A stretch of DNA of 30,193 bases from DAIOEK01 sp036746315 (GCA_036746315.1 DAIOEK010000037.1:1-30193); one strand, 5' to 3'. Positions 1 to 8,695 are shown, numbered from the stretch's first letter. Program-made: numbers and translations. The notes: generated by a model not told the origin, from the sequence alone.

Positions 1-594
1 TCCAGCCCCGGCACCAAGGTTTACACCATTCTCGGAAATGTGAATGTCACTGGATTGATTGAAGTGCCCATGGGTATTACCCTGCGCGAAGTGATCAATA
101 TCTATGCGAAGGGCATGAAAAACAATCGCACCTTCAAGCTTGCCCAAACTGGTGGATCCAGTGGCTCGATCATTCCTGCCGCCTTGCAGGATACACCGAT
201 GGATTTTGAATCCTTCTCCAAAGCCGGTGTATCCCTCGGGTCTGGCGCACTGCTGATCTGCAACGAGGATACTTGTGTGATTGATCTGGCAAAGACCTTG
301 ATCAACTTCTTTATGAAGGAAAGCTGCGGTAAATGCAACCCCTGCCGGATTGGCAATGACCGCGCGCATCAAATCCTCACCAATATCTCGGAAGGCACAG
401 CCACTTTGGCTGATCTGGATGATCTGGAAAAAATCAGCACGTTCCTTTACGAAATGTCCAATTGTGGTTTGGGACAAACATCAGCTACACCCATCAAAGA
501 CATTCTCAAACACTTCCGTGCCGAAGTGGAAGCTCATATCCGCCTGAAGGTTTGTCCTACCGGCGTTTGCCGTATGAGCGGCAAAAAAATATAA
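1..594 (+). CDS. hoxF: HoxF, diaphorase flavoprotein subunit of NAD-linked [NiFe] hydrogenase, 3' part
   Basis: This is the C-terminal 197 residues of a NuoF/HoxF-type subunit; the reading frame is open from base 1, so the start lies outside the window. In this family the subunit binds FMN, NAD(H) and a 4Fe-4S cluster and passes electrons between NAD and the hydrogenase module. The visible part begins in the SLBB-like stretch (GTKVYTILGNVNVTG, then VPMGITLRE). It ends with the cluster motif ESCGKCNPCR (bases about 322-351: three Cys as C-x2-C-x2-C) and the fourth Cys in NCGLG near base 465. The FMN/NAD Rossmann part is upstream. Gene order (hoxF-U-Y-H) supports HoxF rather than complex I NuoF. 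The GTG at base 40 is internal. A stop at 592-594 is followed 30 bases later by the next gene. Confidence 0.9.
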   Translation, partial: SSPGTKVYTILGNVNVTGLIEVPMGITLREVINIYAKGMKNNRTFKLAQTGGSSGSIIPAALQDTPMDFESFSKAGVSLGSGALLICNEDTCVIDLAKTLINFFMKESCGKCNPCRIGNDRAHQILTNISEGTATLADLDDLEKISTFLYEMSNCGLGQTSATPIKDILKHFRAEVEAHIRLKVCPTGVCRMSGKKI

Positions 595-624
595 ACAAAT
601 CAACTCAAACAGAGAGGTTTGCGC

Positions 625-2484
625 ATGGTCACAGTAACGATTGACGGAAAGAAAATTGAAGTACCCGAAGGTACGACTGTTCTGCGCGCGGCTGAATCCG
701 CCGGTATCACAATCCCGACCCTGTGTGATCACAAATCATTGACTCCATATGGCGGTTGTCGATTGTGCCTGGTGGAAGTGGAAGGAATGCGTACTTTGCA
801 GCCTTCCTGCACGCTGCCGGTCAGTCCCAACATGGTCATTAAGACCGATTCGCAAAAGGTCAAGGAAGCCCGCAAGTTCGTCCTGACCCTGATCTTCAGC
901 GAAAGAAACCACTTTTGCATGTACTGCCAGGTTTCGGGCGGCGATTGCGAGTTGCAGAATGCCGCCTACGCAGAAGATATGACCCATTGGCCGCTTCAGC
1001 CGAACTGGCAGCCCTATGCAGTGGATGCTTCCCATCCCTATTTTGTCTTGGATAACAACCGTTGTATCCTTTGCCGCCGCTGCGTTCGCGCCTGTGCCGA
1101 ACTTGCCGGGAACTTTACCCTCGGCATCGAAGAGCGCGGTGCAAATAGTTATCTCGTGGCAGACCTGGGTACTCCGTTGGGAGAATCAACCTGTATTTCA
1201 TGTGGTACCTGTGTTCAGGTGTGCCCTACCGGCGCGATCATCGACCGCCAGAGCGCATATCTCGGTCGGGAAAAGGATACCACCCGCACGCATACCATCT
1301 GCACGCAATGCAGCATTGGTTGTGGCATAGATGTCCTCCATCGCGATAACCACCTTTCCCGCATTGAAGGGAACTGGGACGCCGAAATCAACCGGGGTAT
1401 TTTGTGCAGCATGGGACGGTTCGAACCCATGGAAAGCCAGCGGAATCGCCTGGTGACCCCCATGGTCCGCAAGGACAACACATTGAAAGCCGCCCGCTAT
1501 GAAGACGCGGTGGCGGCTGCCAATGCCGGGTTGAAGAACGGCTCTACTGCGGCGTTGATTTCTTCATCCCTGCCCGCCGAAGCGCTGTTTGCATTCAAGA
1601 AATTGTTTGCCGATGGCGGAAAAGCAGCCACCTTTGGCACAATTGATGAAGGCGAATACTTCCGCGTTACCACAGCCGTCAAATCCGCCTTCAAGAAACC
1701 GTATGAAGCCAACCTGCAGGCGATTGAAGATGCCGATGTTGTTGTTGCTATGGGCGCGGATTTCGTCAAAGATCATCAGGTTGCCGGTTTCATGATCAAA
1801 CGTGGTCAGCCGCTTGGCAAGAAATTGATCGTTCTGGCTGACAAAGGCAGCCTTGCCAGGGAATATGCCGATGTATTCGTCGAAGCGGCAGGCAATTATG
1901 TAGCCGGGTTTGGCAAAGCAGCCGAAGCGGCAGCAAAATTTGCCGGAACAAAAGTTGCCGTATTACTCGGCAAGGATGTTGCTGGGGATGACGATGCGGT
2001 TGGTGCCGGGATTGCCGGGCTTGTCGATGAGTTGAAAAAGGCTGGCAAAGAGGTCAGCGTCATCAGCTTCAAAGGCAATGCCAATGCATACACCGCCTAC
2101 CTCATGGATCTGGATAAATCAGCCAATCTCAAAGATGCCAAAGCAGCCTTCGTACTCCTGGGTGAAGAAGAACCCTCCCAGAAGTTGATCAAAGACCTGG
2201 AGAAGGTACCATTCCTGGTTGTACAGGCTGCCTACGCTTCGCCGCTGACTGCCAGGGCGGATGTGGTATTCCCCGCCCCGCTCTGGTCGGAAATTGCCGG
2301 ACAGTTTGTCAATCTGGAAGGCAAAATCCAATCAGCCGCCAGGATACTGCAATCACCTGAGGGCGTGGTGGACTACGAAACTGTCCTGGACGATCTTGGC
2401 AAATCGTTTGGCGTCAAGGTGGATGGCGACTGGCAGAAGAGCATCGACAAATCTCGCCTTGTAAATGAATTAGTTGGGGCATAA
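625..2484 (+). CDS. hoxU: HoxU/NuoG-like iron-sulfur subunit with long C-terminal molybdopterin-fold remnant
   Basis: 619-residue electron-transfer subunit linking HoxF to HoxYH. The ATG at 625 is preceded by AGAGAGG at 611-617; a TTG at 619 is in frame but too close to that site. Clusters seen in order: 2Fe-2S ligands C34, C45, C48 and C62; a His/Cys 4Fe-4S set H96, C98, C101 and C108; two ferredoxin clusters C147/C150/C153/C157 and C190/C193/C196/C200; and a NuoG-type 4Fe-4S site C226/C229/C233/C261. Ordinary HoxU proteins end near residue 240. Here about 350 further residues follow that resemble the degenerate molybdopterin-oxidoreductase domain of NuoG (for example ADVVFPAPLWSE and FVNLEGKIQSA near the end). 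It is shorter than typical NuoG. Automated annotation may call it NuoG; its neighbours argue for hydrogenase service. Confidence 0.85.
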   Translation: MVTVTIDGKKIEVPEGTTVLRAAESAGITIPTLCDHKSLTPYGGCRLCLVEVEGMRTLQPSCTLPVSPNMVIKTDSQKVKEARKFVLTLIFSERNHFCMYCQVSGGDCELQNAAYAEDMTHWPLQPNWQPYAVDASHPYFVLDNNRCILCRRCVRACAELAGNFTLGIEERGANSYLVADLGTPLGESTCISCGTCVQVCPTGAIIDRQSAYLGREKDTTRTHTICTQCSIGCGIDVLHRDNHLSRIEGNWDAEINRGILCSMGRFEPMESQRNRLVTPMVRKDNTLKAARYEDAVAAANAGLKNGSTAALISSSLPAEALFAFKKLFADGGKAATFGTIDEGEYFRVTTAVKSAFKKPYEANLQAIEDADVVVAMGADFVKDHQVAGFMIKRGQPLGKKLIVLADKGSLAREYADVFVEAAGNYVAGFGKAAEAAAKFAGTKVAVLLGKDVAGDDDAVGAGIAGLVDELKKAGKEVSVISFKGNANAYTAYLMDLDKSANLKDAKAAFVLLGEEEPSQKLIKDLEKVPFLVVQAAYASPLTARADVVFPAPLWSEIAGQFVNLEGKIQSAARILQSPEGVVDYETVLDDLGKSFGVKVDGDWQKSIDKSRLVNELVGA

Positions 2485-2519
2485 CCCCTTGTTTATTGGT
2501 AATTCTGAAAGGAGATCCA

Positions 2520-3062
2520 ATGGCAAAACCCAAAATAAGTTCTGACTGGATGGCTGGTTGCGCTGGCTGCCATATGTCTTTGCTTGACATTGATGAACGG
2601 ATCATCACGGTTGCCGAGCTGACTGATATCCGCGCCACCCCCATCACTGACCTGAAAGAGCCGGACGAAAGTGGTGTGGATGTGGGGATTCTGGAAGGCG
2701 GCATCAACAATACCGCCAACGAAGAAGTCGCCCACAAAATGCGCAAACGCTGCAAATTCCTGGTGGCGTTGGGAGATTGTGCGGTGTTTGGCGGCGTGCC
2801 TGCCATGCGCAATTTCTTCACCATCGAAGAAGCATTGAAGCGAGCCTATGTTGAAACCGAGAGCACCGATGAATCCGGGCAAATTCCTTCTGATCCCGAG
2901 TTGGCTGTTCCAACCAAGGTTCGCGCGGTCAATGAGGTGGTCAAGGTTGATTTGCATGTACCCGGCTGCCCTCCCGATGCGGATGTGATCTATTATGTTC
3001 TGAGTGAACTTGCCCAGGGGCGTGTTCCTGAACTAAAAGATGAAAAGATTGACTGGCATTGA
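2520..3062 (+). CDS. hoxY: HoxY, small subunit of NAD-linked [NiFe] hydrogenase
   Basis: 180-residue small subunit that carries the proximal 4Fe-4S cluster and relays electrons between the NiFe site in HoxH and the diaphorase module. The four expected ligands are visible: C14 and C17 in MAGCAGCHMSL, C87 in ALGDCAVFGG, and C150 in VPGCPPDAD. The length fits the short cytoplasmic HoxY type, which lacks the Tat signal and the extra clusters of membrane-bound hydrogenase small subunits. The ATG at 2520 follows a strong GAAAGGAGATCC ribosome site at 2507-2518; an in-frame TTG at 2496 is upstream of that site and is not used here. It lies 35 bases after hoxU and 12 bases before hoxH, consistent with one transcript. 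Confidence 0.94.
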   Translation: MAKPKISSDWMAGCAGCHMSLLDIDERIITVAELTDIRATPITDLKEPDESGVDVGILEGGINNTANEEVAHKMRKRCKFLVALGDCAVFGGVPAMRNFFTIEEALKRAYVETESTDESGQIPSDPELAVPTKVRAVNEVVKVDLHVPGCPPDADVIYYVLSELAQGRVPELKDEKIDWH

Positions 3063-3074
3063 TAGGAGCGAGAC

Positions 3075-4502
3075 ATGAGCACACAGAAAATTACGATTGA
3101 GCCAGTCACCAGGATCGAAGGTCACGCCAAAGTTACCGTGCATCTCAACGAACAGGGCGGTGTAGACCGTGCCTATCTGCATGTCAATGAATTCCGTGGC
3201 TTCGAGAAATTCTGCGAAGGACGTATGTACTTTGAAATGCAGATGATTACGCCCCGTATTTGTGGCATCTGCCCAGTCAGTCACCATCTGGCTTCCGCAA
3301 AAGCCAGTGATGATCTGACCGGTTCCGAGCCTCCACGCCCGGCAAAATTGTTGCGTGAACTCATGCACATGGGGCAGATCATTCAAAGCCATGGGATGCA
3401 CTTCTTTGAGCTGGCTGGTCCCGATTTACTGCTGGGGTTTGATGCCGATCCCGCCATCCGTAATGTGGTTGGCTTGATCCAGGCAAATGCCGATCTCACC
3501 GTGAAAGCGGTGAATTTGCGCAAGTTTGGGCAGGAAATCATCCACACTCTGGGCGGTCGCAGGGTTCATCCCTCTTTTGCTGTTCCGGGTGGAGTGAACA
3601 AAGCGCTCAAATCCAGTGAACGGGATTCCATTCTTGCCGGTATGGACGAGGCAATTGCCACCACTCAGGTTGGGATTGCAATCATGAAGGAATGGGCGCA
3701 GGCAAACAAGGAAGATGTGGATAAATTCGCCGTATTCAAGACCGGTTACTTTGGTCTTGTTACCGAGCAGGATAGCCTCGAACTCTATGACGGTAAGATT
3801 CGCCTGGTCGATCAGGATGGCAAACAGCTTGAGAAATTTGACCCACGTAAATACCTCGACTACATTGCCGAACACGTCGAAAACTGGTCTTATCTGAAGT
3901 TCCCATATTATAAGAAGTTGGGCTATCCCGCTGGCGTATATCGTGTCGGTCCATTGGGACGCTTGAACAATTCCAAACAGATTGATACCCCGCTGGCAAA
4001 CGAAGAGCACAAGATCTGGAAGCAATTAAACGGGGGCAAACCGGTCGAGAACACGCTTTATTACCATTATGCACGCCTGATTGAATGTCTCTTTGCCATC
4101 GAAAAATTAAAAGTGCTTCTGGATGATCCTGATATCTTGAGCAATGACATCCTTAATACGAAGAAGGATTTCAAAGGTCATGGTGTCGGCGTCATTGAAG
4201 CGCCTCGCGGAACACTGATCCACGATTACACCACTAATGAAGTCGGGCAGATCACCAAGGTAAATCTCATCGTTTCGACCGGACACAACAACTGGGCGAT
4301 GAGCAATGCAGTGGATAGTGTCGCCAAAACCTACGTCAAGGGTCCGGATGTAACAGAAGGGATGCTCAATCGGGTTGAAGCAGCCATCCGCGCTCATGAT
4401 CCGTGCCTCTCCTGCTCCACCCATGCGGTGGGACAGATGCCCATCTCTGTCGATATTGTTGACGCACAGGGCAATCTGGTCCGCAATTTGCGGAGAGATT
4501 AA
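3075..4502 (+). CDS. hoxH: HoxH, large catalytic subunit of group 3d-like [NiFe] hydrogenase
   Basis: 475-residue large subunit holding the NiFe active site that splits or forms H2 in the cytoplasm. The N-terminal ligand motif is RICGICPVSHH (C63, C66) and the C-terminal one is DPCLSCSTH (C444, C447), so all four metal-binding cysteines are intact. The 25 residues after H450 (starting AVGQMP) form the C-terminal extension that the HoxW endopeptidase is expected to remove after nickel insertion. Both motifs fit the bidirectional NAD-linked (Hox, group 3d) type, as does the diaphorase gene upstream. GGAG at 3065-3068 precedes the ATG. A perfect 12-bp inverted repeat begins 26 bases after the stop and separates it from hoxW. 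Confidence 0.96.
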   Translation: MSTQKITIEPVTRIEGHAKVTVHLNEQGGVDRAYLHVNEFRGFEKFCEGRMYFEMQMITPRICGICPVSHHLASAKASDDLTGSEPPRPAKLLRELMHMGQIIQSHGMHFFELAGPDLLLGFDADPAIRNVVGLIQANADLTVKAVNLRKFGQEIIHTLGGRRVHPSFAVPGGVNKALKSSERDSILAGMDEAIATTQVGIAIMKEWAQANKEDVDKFAVFKTGYFGLVTEQDSLELYDGKIRLVDQDGKQLEKFDPRKYLDYIAEHVENWSYLKFPYYKKLGYPAGVYRVGPLGRLNNSKQIDTPLANEEHKIWKQLNGGKPVENTLYYHYARLIECLFAIEKLKVLLDDPDILSNDILNTKKDFKGHGVGVIEAPRGTLIHDYTTNEVGQITKVNLIVSTGHNNWAMSNAVDSVAKTYVKGPDVTEGMLNRVEAAIRAHDPCLSCSTHAVGQMPISVDIVDAQGNLVRNLRRD

Positions 4503-4528
4503 AACAAAAAAAACTGATTTTTCACTTT

Positions 4529-4561
4529 CAGGGACGATGCAGAAAATATGCATCGTCCCTG
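4529..4561 (+). promoter_or_regulatory. Strong intercistronic hairpin between hoxH and hoxW
   Basis: A perfect 12-bp inverted repeat: CAGGGACGATGC (4529-4540), a 9-base loop, then GCATCGTCCCTG (4550-4561). No T-run follows on the + strand, so it does not look like a plain intrinsic terminator. By position it could protect the 3' end of the structural-gene mRNA or reduce read-through into hoxW and hyp. The function is inferred. Confidence 0.6.
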
Positions 4562-4574
4562 TCATAGTAATCAT

Positions 4575-5084
4575 ATGCACCCAAGAACACTGTTTATTGC
4601 TTACGGAAATCCCGATCGGGAAGATGACGGCGTTGGATGGTATGTTCTCAAGCAGCTCGCCGAACATTTTAACAGCCGGGTATCAGATTGGAATGAAGAT
4701 TTCTATTCCTGTCTCGGTGCCGAACCTGATTTCTTTTTTACCCTCCAGTTGACGCCCGAATTGCATGACTTGATCGTAGGGTATGAATATGTTTGTTTTA
4801 TCGATGCCCACCTTGGGGATGAGTTTGACGATCTGGAACTTCGCCCGTTGGAACCCGTTTTTGAGCCTTCCACTCTCTCGCATCACATGACTCCCCAGTT
4901 CCTGATGGATATTACCCTCGCCTCCTATCGCAAACACCCGCAGGCTGTTTTATTGACTATTCGCGGTTACGAATTTCAATTTGAGCAGCGCTTGTCGTCC
5001 CAATGCCATTTATTGGCGGAAAAAGCGGTTGTCAGAGCCACGGAATGGTATCAGCAAATTAGTGACACCAATCTTGCTAATTAA
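4575..5084 (+). CDS. hoxW: HoxW, hydrogenase large-subunit maturation endopeptidase
   Basis: 169-residue nickel-dependent protease of the HyaD/HybD/HoxW (M52) family. It is expected to clip the C-terminal tail of HoxH once nickel is in place. Visible family features are the N-terminal GNPDREDDGVG, with D18 at the place of the HybD metal-binding Glu; FIDAHLGDE, with D77 at the place of the second ligand; and SHHMTPQFL, with H103/H104 as candidate His ligand. I chose ATG 4575 because an in-frame ATG at 4548 lies inside the hairpin stem-loop at 4529-4561 and would add nine residues unlike the family. The ribosome site before 4575 is weak, so low translation or coupling to upstream structure is possible. 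Its position right after hoxH fits its substrate. Confidence 0.87.
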   Translation: MHPRTLFIAYGNPDREDDGVGWYVLKQLAEHFNSRVSDWNEDFYSCLGAEPDFFFTLQLTPELHDLIVGYEYVCFIDAHLGDEFDDLELRPLEPVFEPSTLSHHMTPQFLMDITLASYRKHPQAVLLTIRGYEFQFEQRLSSQCHLLAEKAVVRATEWYQQISDTNLAN

Positions 5085-5131
5085 GAGAGATATACTCTGA
5101 TTATCAGCCTTATTGGAGATATAATTATTGC

Positions 5132-5485
5132 ATGCACGAGCTTGCTATCACTGAGAGCATTCTGAAAATTGCCAATGAGAACGCCTTGAAAGCGGGAGCC
5201 AGCCAGGTAACCGATATTCATATTCACATCGGACGGCTTTCCAGTATTGTGGATGATTCAGTGCAATTCTATTGGGATATGATTGCCCAAAATACAATCT
5301 GTGAAAAGGCGCTGCTTCATTTTGAAAGATTTCCTGCTGAGATTCAATGCCTGGATTGCGGCAATCGATATTTGGTTGATTCCGATATGGTGCCCTGCCC
5401 TCAGTGCAATTCAGTTCGTGTAAAAATTCTTACTGGCGATGAGTTTAGAGTGGAAAGTATCGAAGTCATTAAGGCGGATAAATAA
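5132..5485 (+). CDS. hypA: HypA, nickel-delivery protein for hydrogenase maturation
   Basis: 117-residue HypA/HybF family protein. With HypB it delivers Ni to the hydrogenase large subunit. The N-terminus MHELAIT carries the essential H2 nickel ligand, which also fixes the start. The zinc site is C73/C76 (CLDC) and C89/C92 (CPQC). The length is typical for the family. TTGGAGAT at 5112-5119 is a ribosome site at somewhat long spacing. Its stop at 5483-5485 abuts the hypB start, so the two are translationally coupled, matching their joint work. Confidence 0.95.
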   Translation: MHELAITESILKIANENALKAGASQVTDIHIHIGRLSSIVDDSVQFYWDMIAQNTICEKALLHFERFPAEIQCLDCGNRYLVDSDMVPCPQCNSVRVKILTGDEFRVESIEVIKADK

Positions 5486-6157
5486 ATGCAAAAATCAACC
5501 ATCAATCTAGTCGAAAATATATTTAATGCCAACGATCAAATTGCCCTTCAAAACGCAGAAAGACTTGCAGCGCACCGAACGTATGCCATAAATATCATGG
5601 CATCCCCTGGTGCGGGCAAGACCAGCTTCATCATCAAGACTATTCAGGCTTTGGCTTCCCGTTGTCGTGTTGGTGTGATCGAAGGCGACACCGCGCCGGT
5701 TACCATCGATGCGGAAAAGGTCATGCACGCAGTCAACATTCCTGCCACACAGATCAATACCGGCGGAAATTGCCACCTGGATGCCCCCATGGTCAGTCTC
5801 GGATTGGATAACCTGCCGCTGAGCGAACTCGACCTGGTAATGATTGAGAATGTGGGAAATCTGGTCTGCCCGGCTTCTTTTAAGCTCGGTAATCATAAAA
5901 ACGTTCTGGTTGCCTCCATCCCAGAGGGAGATGACAAACCTTACAAGTATCCCGGAATGTATCGTGCTGTGGATATCCTGATTCTCAATAAGATCGATCT
6001 GCTTCCCTATGTCGACTTTAAAATGGATTATTTTCTGGATGGAGTGCGGATGCTCAATCCCGATCTGATTCATTTCCCTGTTTCCTGCCGCACCGGCGAA
6101 GGAATTGCAGAATGGACGGATTGGCTGCTGGAACGGGTTCGTAGCGTACACGCATAG
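5486..6157 (+). CDS. hypB: HypB, GTPase for nickel insertion into hydrogenase
   Basis: 223-residue SIMIBI-class GTPase that drives nickel transfer together with HypA. Motifs in order: P-loop ASPGAGKTS (K45, T46); EGDTAP; the intersubunit metal site TGGNCHLDA with Cys and His; ENVGNLVCPASF; and the guanine-specificity motif NKIDLLPY. The N-terminal extension that carries a high-affinity nickel motif (CCxxGC) or a His-rich storage stretch in some HypB proteins is absent; only about 30 residues precede the P-loop strand. The ATG follows the hypA stop directly. The next gene, hypF, starts 9 bases after the stop. Confidence 0.95.
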   Translation: MQKSTINLVENIFNANDQIALQNAERLAAHRTYAINIMASPGAGKTSFIIKTIQALASRCRVGVIEGDTAPVTIDAEKVMHAVNIPATQINTGGNCHLDAPMVSLGLDNLPLSELDLVMIENVGNLVCPASFKLGNHKNVLVASIPEGDDKPYKYPGMYRAVDILILNKIDLLPYVDFKMDYFLDGVRMLNPDLIHFPVSCRTGEGIAEWTDWLLERVRSVHA

Positions 6158-6166
6158 CCATCGATC

Positions 6167-8443
6167 ATGAAGGCAAGCAGGATACAGATAAACGGTATTG
6201 TTCAAGGGGTGGGCTTTCGCCCCTTTGTTTATCGTATCGCAATGGAAAATAACCTGAACGGATGGGTGCAGAACACCTCGGGTGGTGTCATCATTGAGGT
6301 GGAAGGGCGGGACGAAGATTTACGGCAGTTCATATCCCTCCTTCAGCTTGATCTCCCACCGCTTGCCCGTGTCGAGACCTTTCGCGAAGAGACGATCCCC
6401 CACACAGGTTATTCCGGCTTTGCCATAAAACCCAGTGAAAAAATTTCCCAGGCATATTCGTTGGTATCCCCCGATGCCGCCATTTGTCCTGATTGCGCAC
6501 GGGAGTTGTTCGATCCGCGTGATCGCCGCTATCGCTACCCCTTTATCAATTGCACCAACTGTGGACCGCGTTTCACCATTATTCGCGATATGCCTTATGA
6601 TCGCCCTTACACAACCATGTCGACGTTCCCTATGTGTCCAGACTGTGATCATGAATATCATCACCCGCTGGACCGGCGGTTTCATGCACAACCCATCGCC
6701 TGTCCTGTCTGTGGTCCGCAGGTAACCCTGCTGGATGCCAGTGGCAGGTTGGCGGAAAAGGAAGAAGCGGTCCAACAGACCCGAAAATTGATTCGGCAGG
6801 GGCGGATTGCCGCCATTAAGGGCTTGGGTGGATATCTGCTTGCCTGTGATGCGCACAACCCTCATGCTGTGCAAGCATTGCGATCTCGTAAGAAAAGAAG
6901 CCAGAAACCCTTTGCGCTGATGGCTTTTTCATCCGAAATTATCCAAAATTACTGCACTGTGGAGGATGGGGAGCTTCAGTTATTGCAATCCCGTCAGATG
7001 CCCATCGTGCTGCTCGCGAAAAAAAGCACCTCCACTTTGCCGCAGGAAATTGCTCCGACCCAGCACAATTTTGGTTTTATGCTGCCCTATACCCCGCTGC
7101 ATCTGCTCCTCTGTGAACCGCAGCAGGGCTACCCGGACGTACTGGTAATGACCAGCGCCAATATTTCTGATGAACCGATCCTCTATCAGGATGCTGAGAT
7201 GAACCGGTTGTTCGAGTTGGCAGATGTCGTCTTGACGCATAATCGCCCCATTCACATTCGCACCGATGATAGCGTTGTTCGGTTTTTCGCTTCAACCCCG
7301 GTGCCCGTCAGGCGCTCGCGTGGATACGCACCCGAACCGGTTTTGCTTCCCGATCCGCAGCCGGAGACGCTCGCCTGTGGCGCCCTGCTTAAGAATACCA
7401 TTACGCTTACCCGTTCGAACCGCGCTTTTGTCAGCCCCTATATTGGCGACCTGGAAAATCTGGATACATACGAATCCTTTAAATCCACTATCGCTCATTT
7501 TGAAAACCTGTACCAGATAAACCCGCAGGTGGTCGCCTGTGATTTGCACCCCGATTTTCTTTCCTCACAGTTTGCGCAGGAGTATGCTTTACAAAAGCAA
7601 CTCCCGCTTTTCCGGGTCCAGCATCATCACGCTCACCTCGCAGCTTGCCTGGCGGAAAACAACTGGCGGGGCGATCAAGCGATTGGGCTCTGTTATGACG
7701 GCACCGGTTTGGGCGACGATGATGCAATTTGGGGCGGCGAGGTGTTGGTTGGCGGTTATACCGACTGCCGGCGGGAGGCCTTCCTGGAGTATATGCCTCT
7801 TCCGGGCGGGGATGCCGCCATTCACAAACCCTACCGCATAGCGCTGGCTTATCTGCTTGCACTGGGTCTGCCGTTGGACCGTTCCCTGCCACCGGTCGCA
7901 TATTGTCCTGCGGTGGAGTTGTCCGTCCTGCCCCGTCAGATTGAAAAACAATTGAACACGGTCTTCACGTCGAGCATGGGCCGTTTGTTCGATGCTGTTG
8001 CCGCGCTGATCGGAGTTTGCTGCGAGATCAGCTATGAGGGTCAGGCAGCCATCGAATTGGAAAACATTGCCGACCCTGAATGTTCGGAGAGTTACCGGAT
8101 GGTGCTTGAGCCTCCCCAAATCCGGTTGCGGGGTCTCTTTGAGCAGGTGTTGGCTGACCTGCGTCAGGGCGTTTCACCGCCGACCATATCCGCCCGGTTC
8201 CACAATACCCTGGCTCGGTTGTCGTTGACAATCTGCCAGCAGTTTGGTGTGGAATTGGGGATAAATGATATTGCCTTGAGCGGCGGCGTATGGCAAAATA
8301 AAACATTGTTTGAGAAAACCAATGTCTTATTGGTAAAAAGTGGTTTCAAAATTTTCAGTCATCGTATCTTGCCCACCAATGACGGCTGCATCAGTTATGG
8401 GCAGGCTGTCATTGCCGGGACAAAAGCGATGGAAAGGAAATAG
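6167..8443 (+). CDS. hypF: HypF, carbamoyltransferase for hydrogenase cyanide-ligand synthesis
   Basis: 758-residue, full-length HypF. It uses carbamoyl phosphate and ATP to carbamoylate the HypE C-terminal cysteine, the first step to the CN ligands of the NiFe site. Domain order is canonical. The acylphosphatase-like domain spans about 5-90 (GIVQGVGFRPF with R18; N36 in NTSGG). Two zinc fingers follow (C107/C110/C129/C132 and C157/C160/C179/C182, with the repeated RRYRYPF and RRFHAQP turns). A YrdC-like domain starts around KGLGGYLLACDA (about 218 on) and includes KKRSQKPFAL. The C-terminal Kae1-like domain has the metal-binding HHHAH at 486-490, DGTGLGDD and SGGVWQN. The ATG at 6167 sets the acylphosphatase start. 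It is the largest gene of the maturation set, flanked closely by hypB and hypC. Confidence 0.96.
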   Translation: MKASRIQINGIVQGVGFRPFVYRIAMENNLNGWVQNTSGGVIIEVEGRDEDLRQFISLLQLDLPPLARVETFREETIPHTGYSGFAIKPSEKISQAYSLVSPDAAICPDCARELFDPRDRRYRYPFINCTNCGPRFTIIRDMPYDRPYTTMSTFPMCPDCDHEYHHPLDRRFHAQPIACPVCGPQVTLLDASGRLAEKEEAVQQTRKLIRQGRIAAIKGLGGYLLACDAHNPHAVQALRSRKKRSQKPFALMAFSSEIIQNYCTVEDGELQLLQSRQMPIVLLAKKSTSTLPQEIAPTQHNFGFMLPYTPLHLLLCEPQQGYPDVLVMTSANISDEPILYQDAEMNRLFELADVVLTHNRPIHIRTDDSVVRFFASTPVPVRRSRGYAPEPVLLPDPQPETLACGALLKNTITLTRSNRAFVSPYIGDLENLDTYESFKSTIAHFENLYQINPQVVACDLHPDFLSSQFAQEYALQKQLPLFRVQHHHAHLAACLAENNWRGDQAIGLCYDGTGLGDDDAIWGGEVLVGGYTDCRREAFLEYMPLPGGDAAIHKPYRIALAYLLALGLPLDRSLPPVAYCPAVELSVLPRQIEKQLNTVFTSSMGRLFDAVAALIGVCCEISYEGQAAIELENIADPECSESYRMVLEPPQIRLRGLFEQVLADLRQGVSPPTISARFHNTLARLSLTICQQFGVELGINDIALSGGVWQNKTLFEKTNVLLVKSGFKIFSHRILPTNDGCISYGQAVIAGTKAMERK

Positions 8444-8446
8444 GAT

Positions 8447-8695
8447 ATGTGCCTGGGTGTTCCTGGAAAGATAGTCGATATATATATCAAAGATGGTATC
8501 CGTATGGGCAAAGTGGATTTTGGTGGTGTTTTTCGAGAAGCCTGTTTTGAAACACTCCCTGAAGCAAAAGTAAATGACTATGCCATCATTCATGTTGGTT
8601 TTGCCATTTCTTTGCTCAGCGAGGAAGATGCACAGGAAACATTACGTTTGCTGCGTGAAATGGATCAGGCAGGTGAGTTGGAGGAGATGTCGTGA
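8447..8695 (+). CDS. hypC: HypC, hydrogenase maturation chaperone
   Basis: 82-residue HypC/HybG family chaperone. It carries the Fe(CN)2CO unit with HypD and hands it to the HoxH precursor. The diagnostic N-terminus MCLGVPGKI is present with the essential C2. The fold's later landmarks VDFGGVFREA and DYAIIHVGFAI are also visible. It starts 3 bases after hypF. Its TGA stop overlaps the GTG start of hypD (GTGA at 8692-8695), implying coupled translation of the two partners. Confidence 0.96.
   Translation: MCLGVPGKIVDIYIKDGIRMGKVDFGGVFREACFETLPEAKVNDYAIIHVGFAISLLSEEDAQETLRLLREMDQAGELEEMS

Noticed and set aside
40..42. GTG at 40 as start of the first gene
   Set aside because: The frame is open from base 1 and the residues before it match the HoxF/NuoF family, so it is an internal codon.
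2493..2957. Open frame of 154 codons on the - strand inside hoxY
   Set aside because: It is fully antisense to a gene with intact cluster ligands, has no recognisable domain and lacks its own ribosome site.
5507..6205. Open frame of 232 codons on the - strand across hypB
   Set aside because: It is antisense to an intact HypB with all GTPase motifs, and would run into the hypF start.
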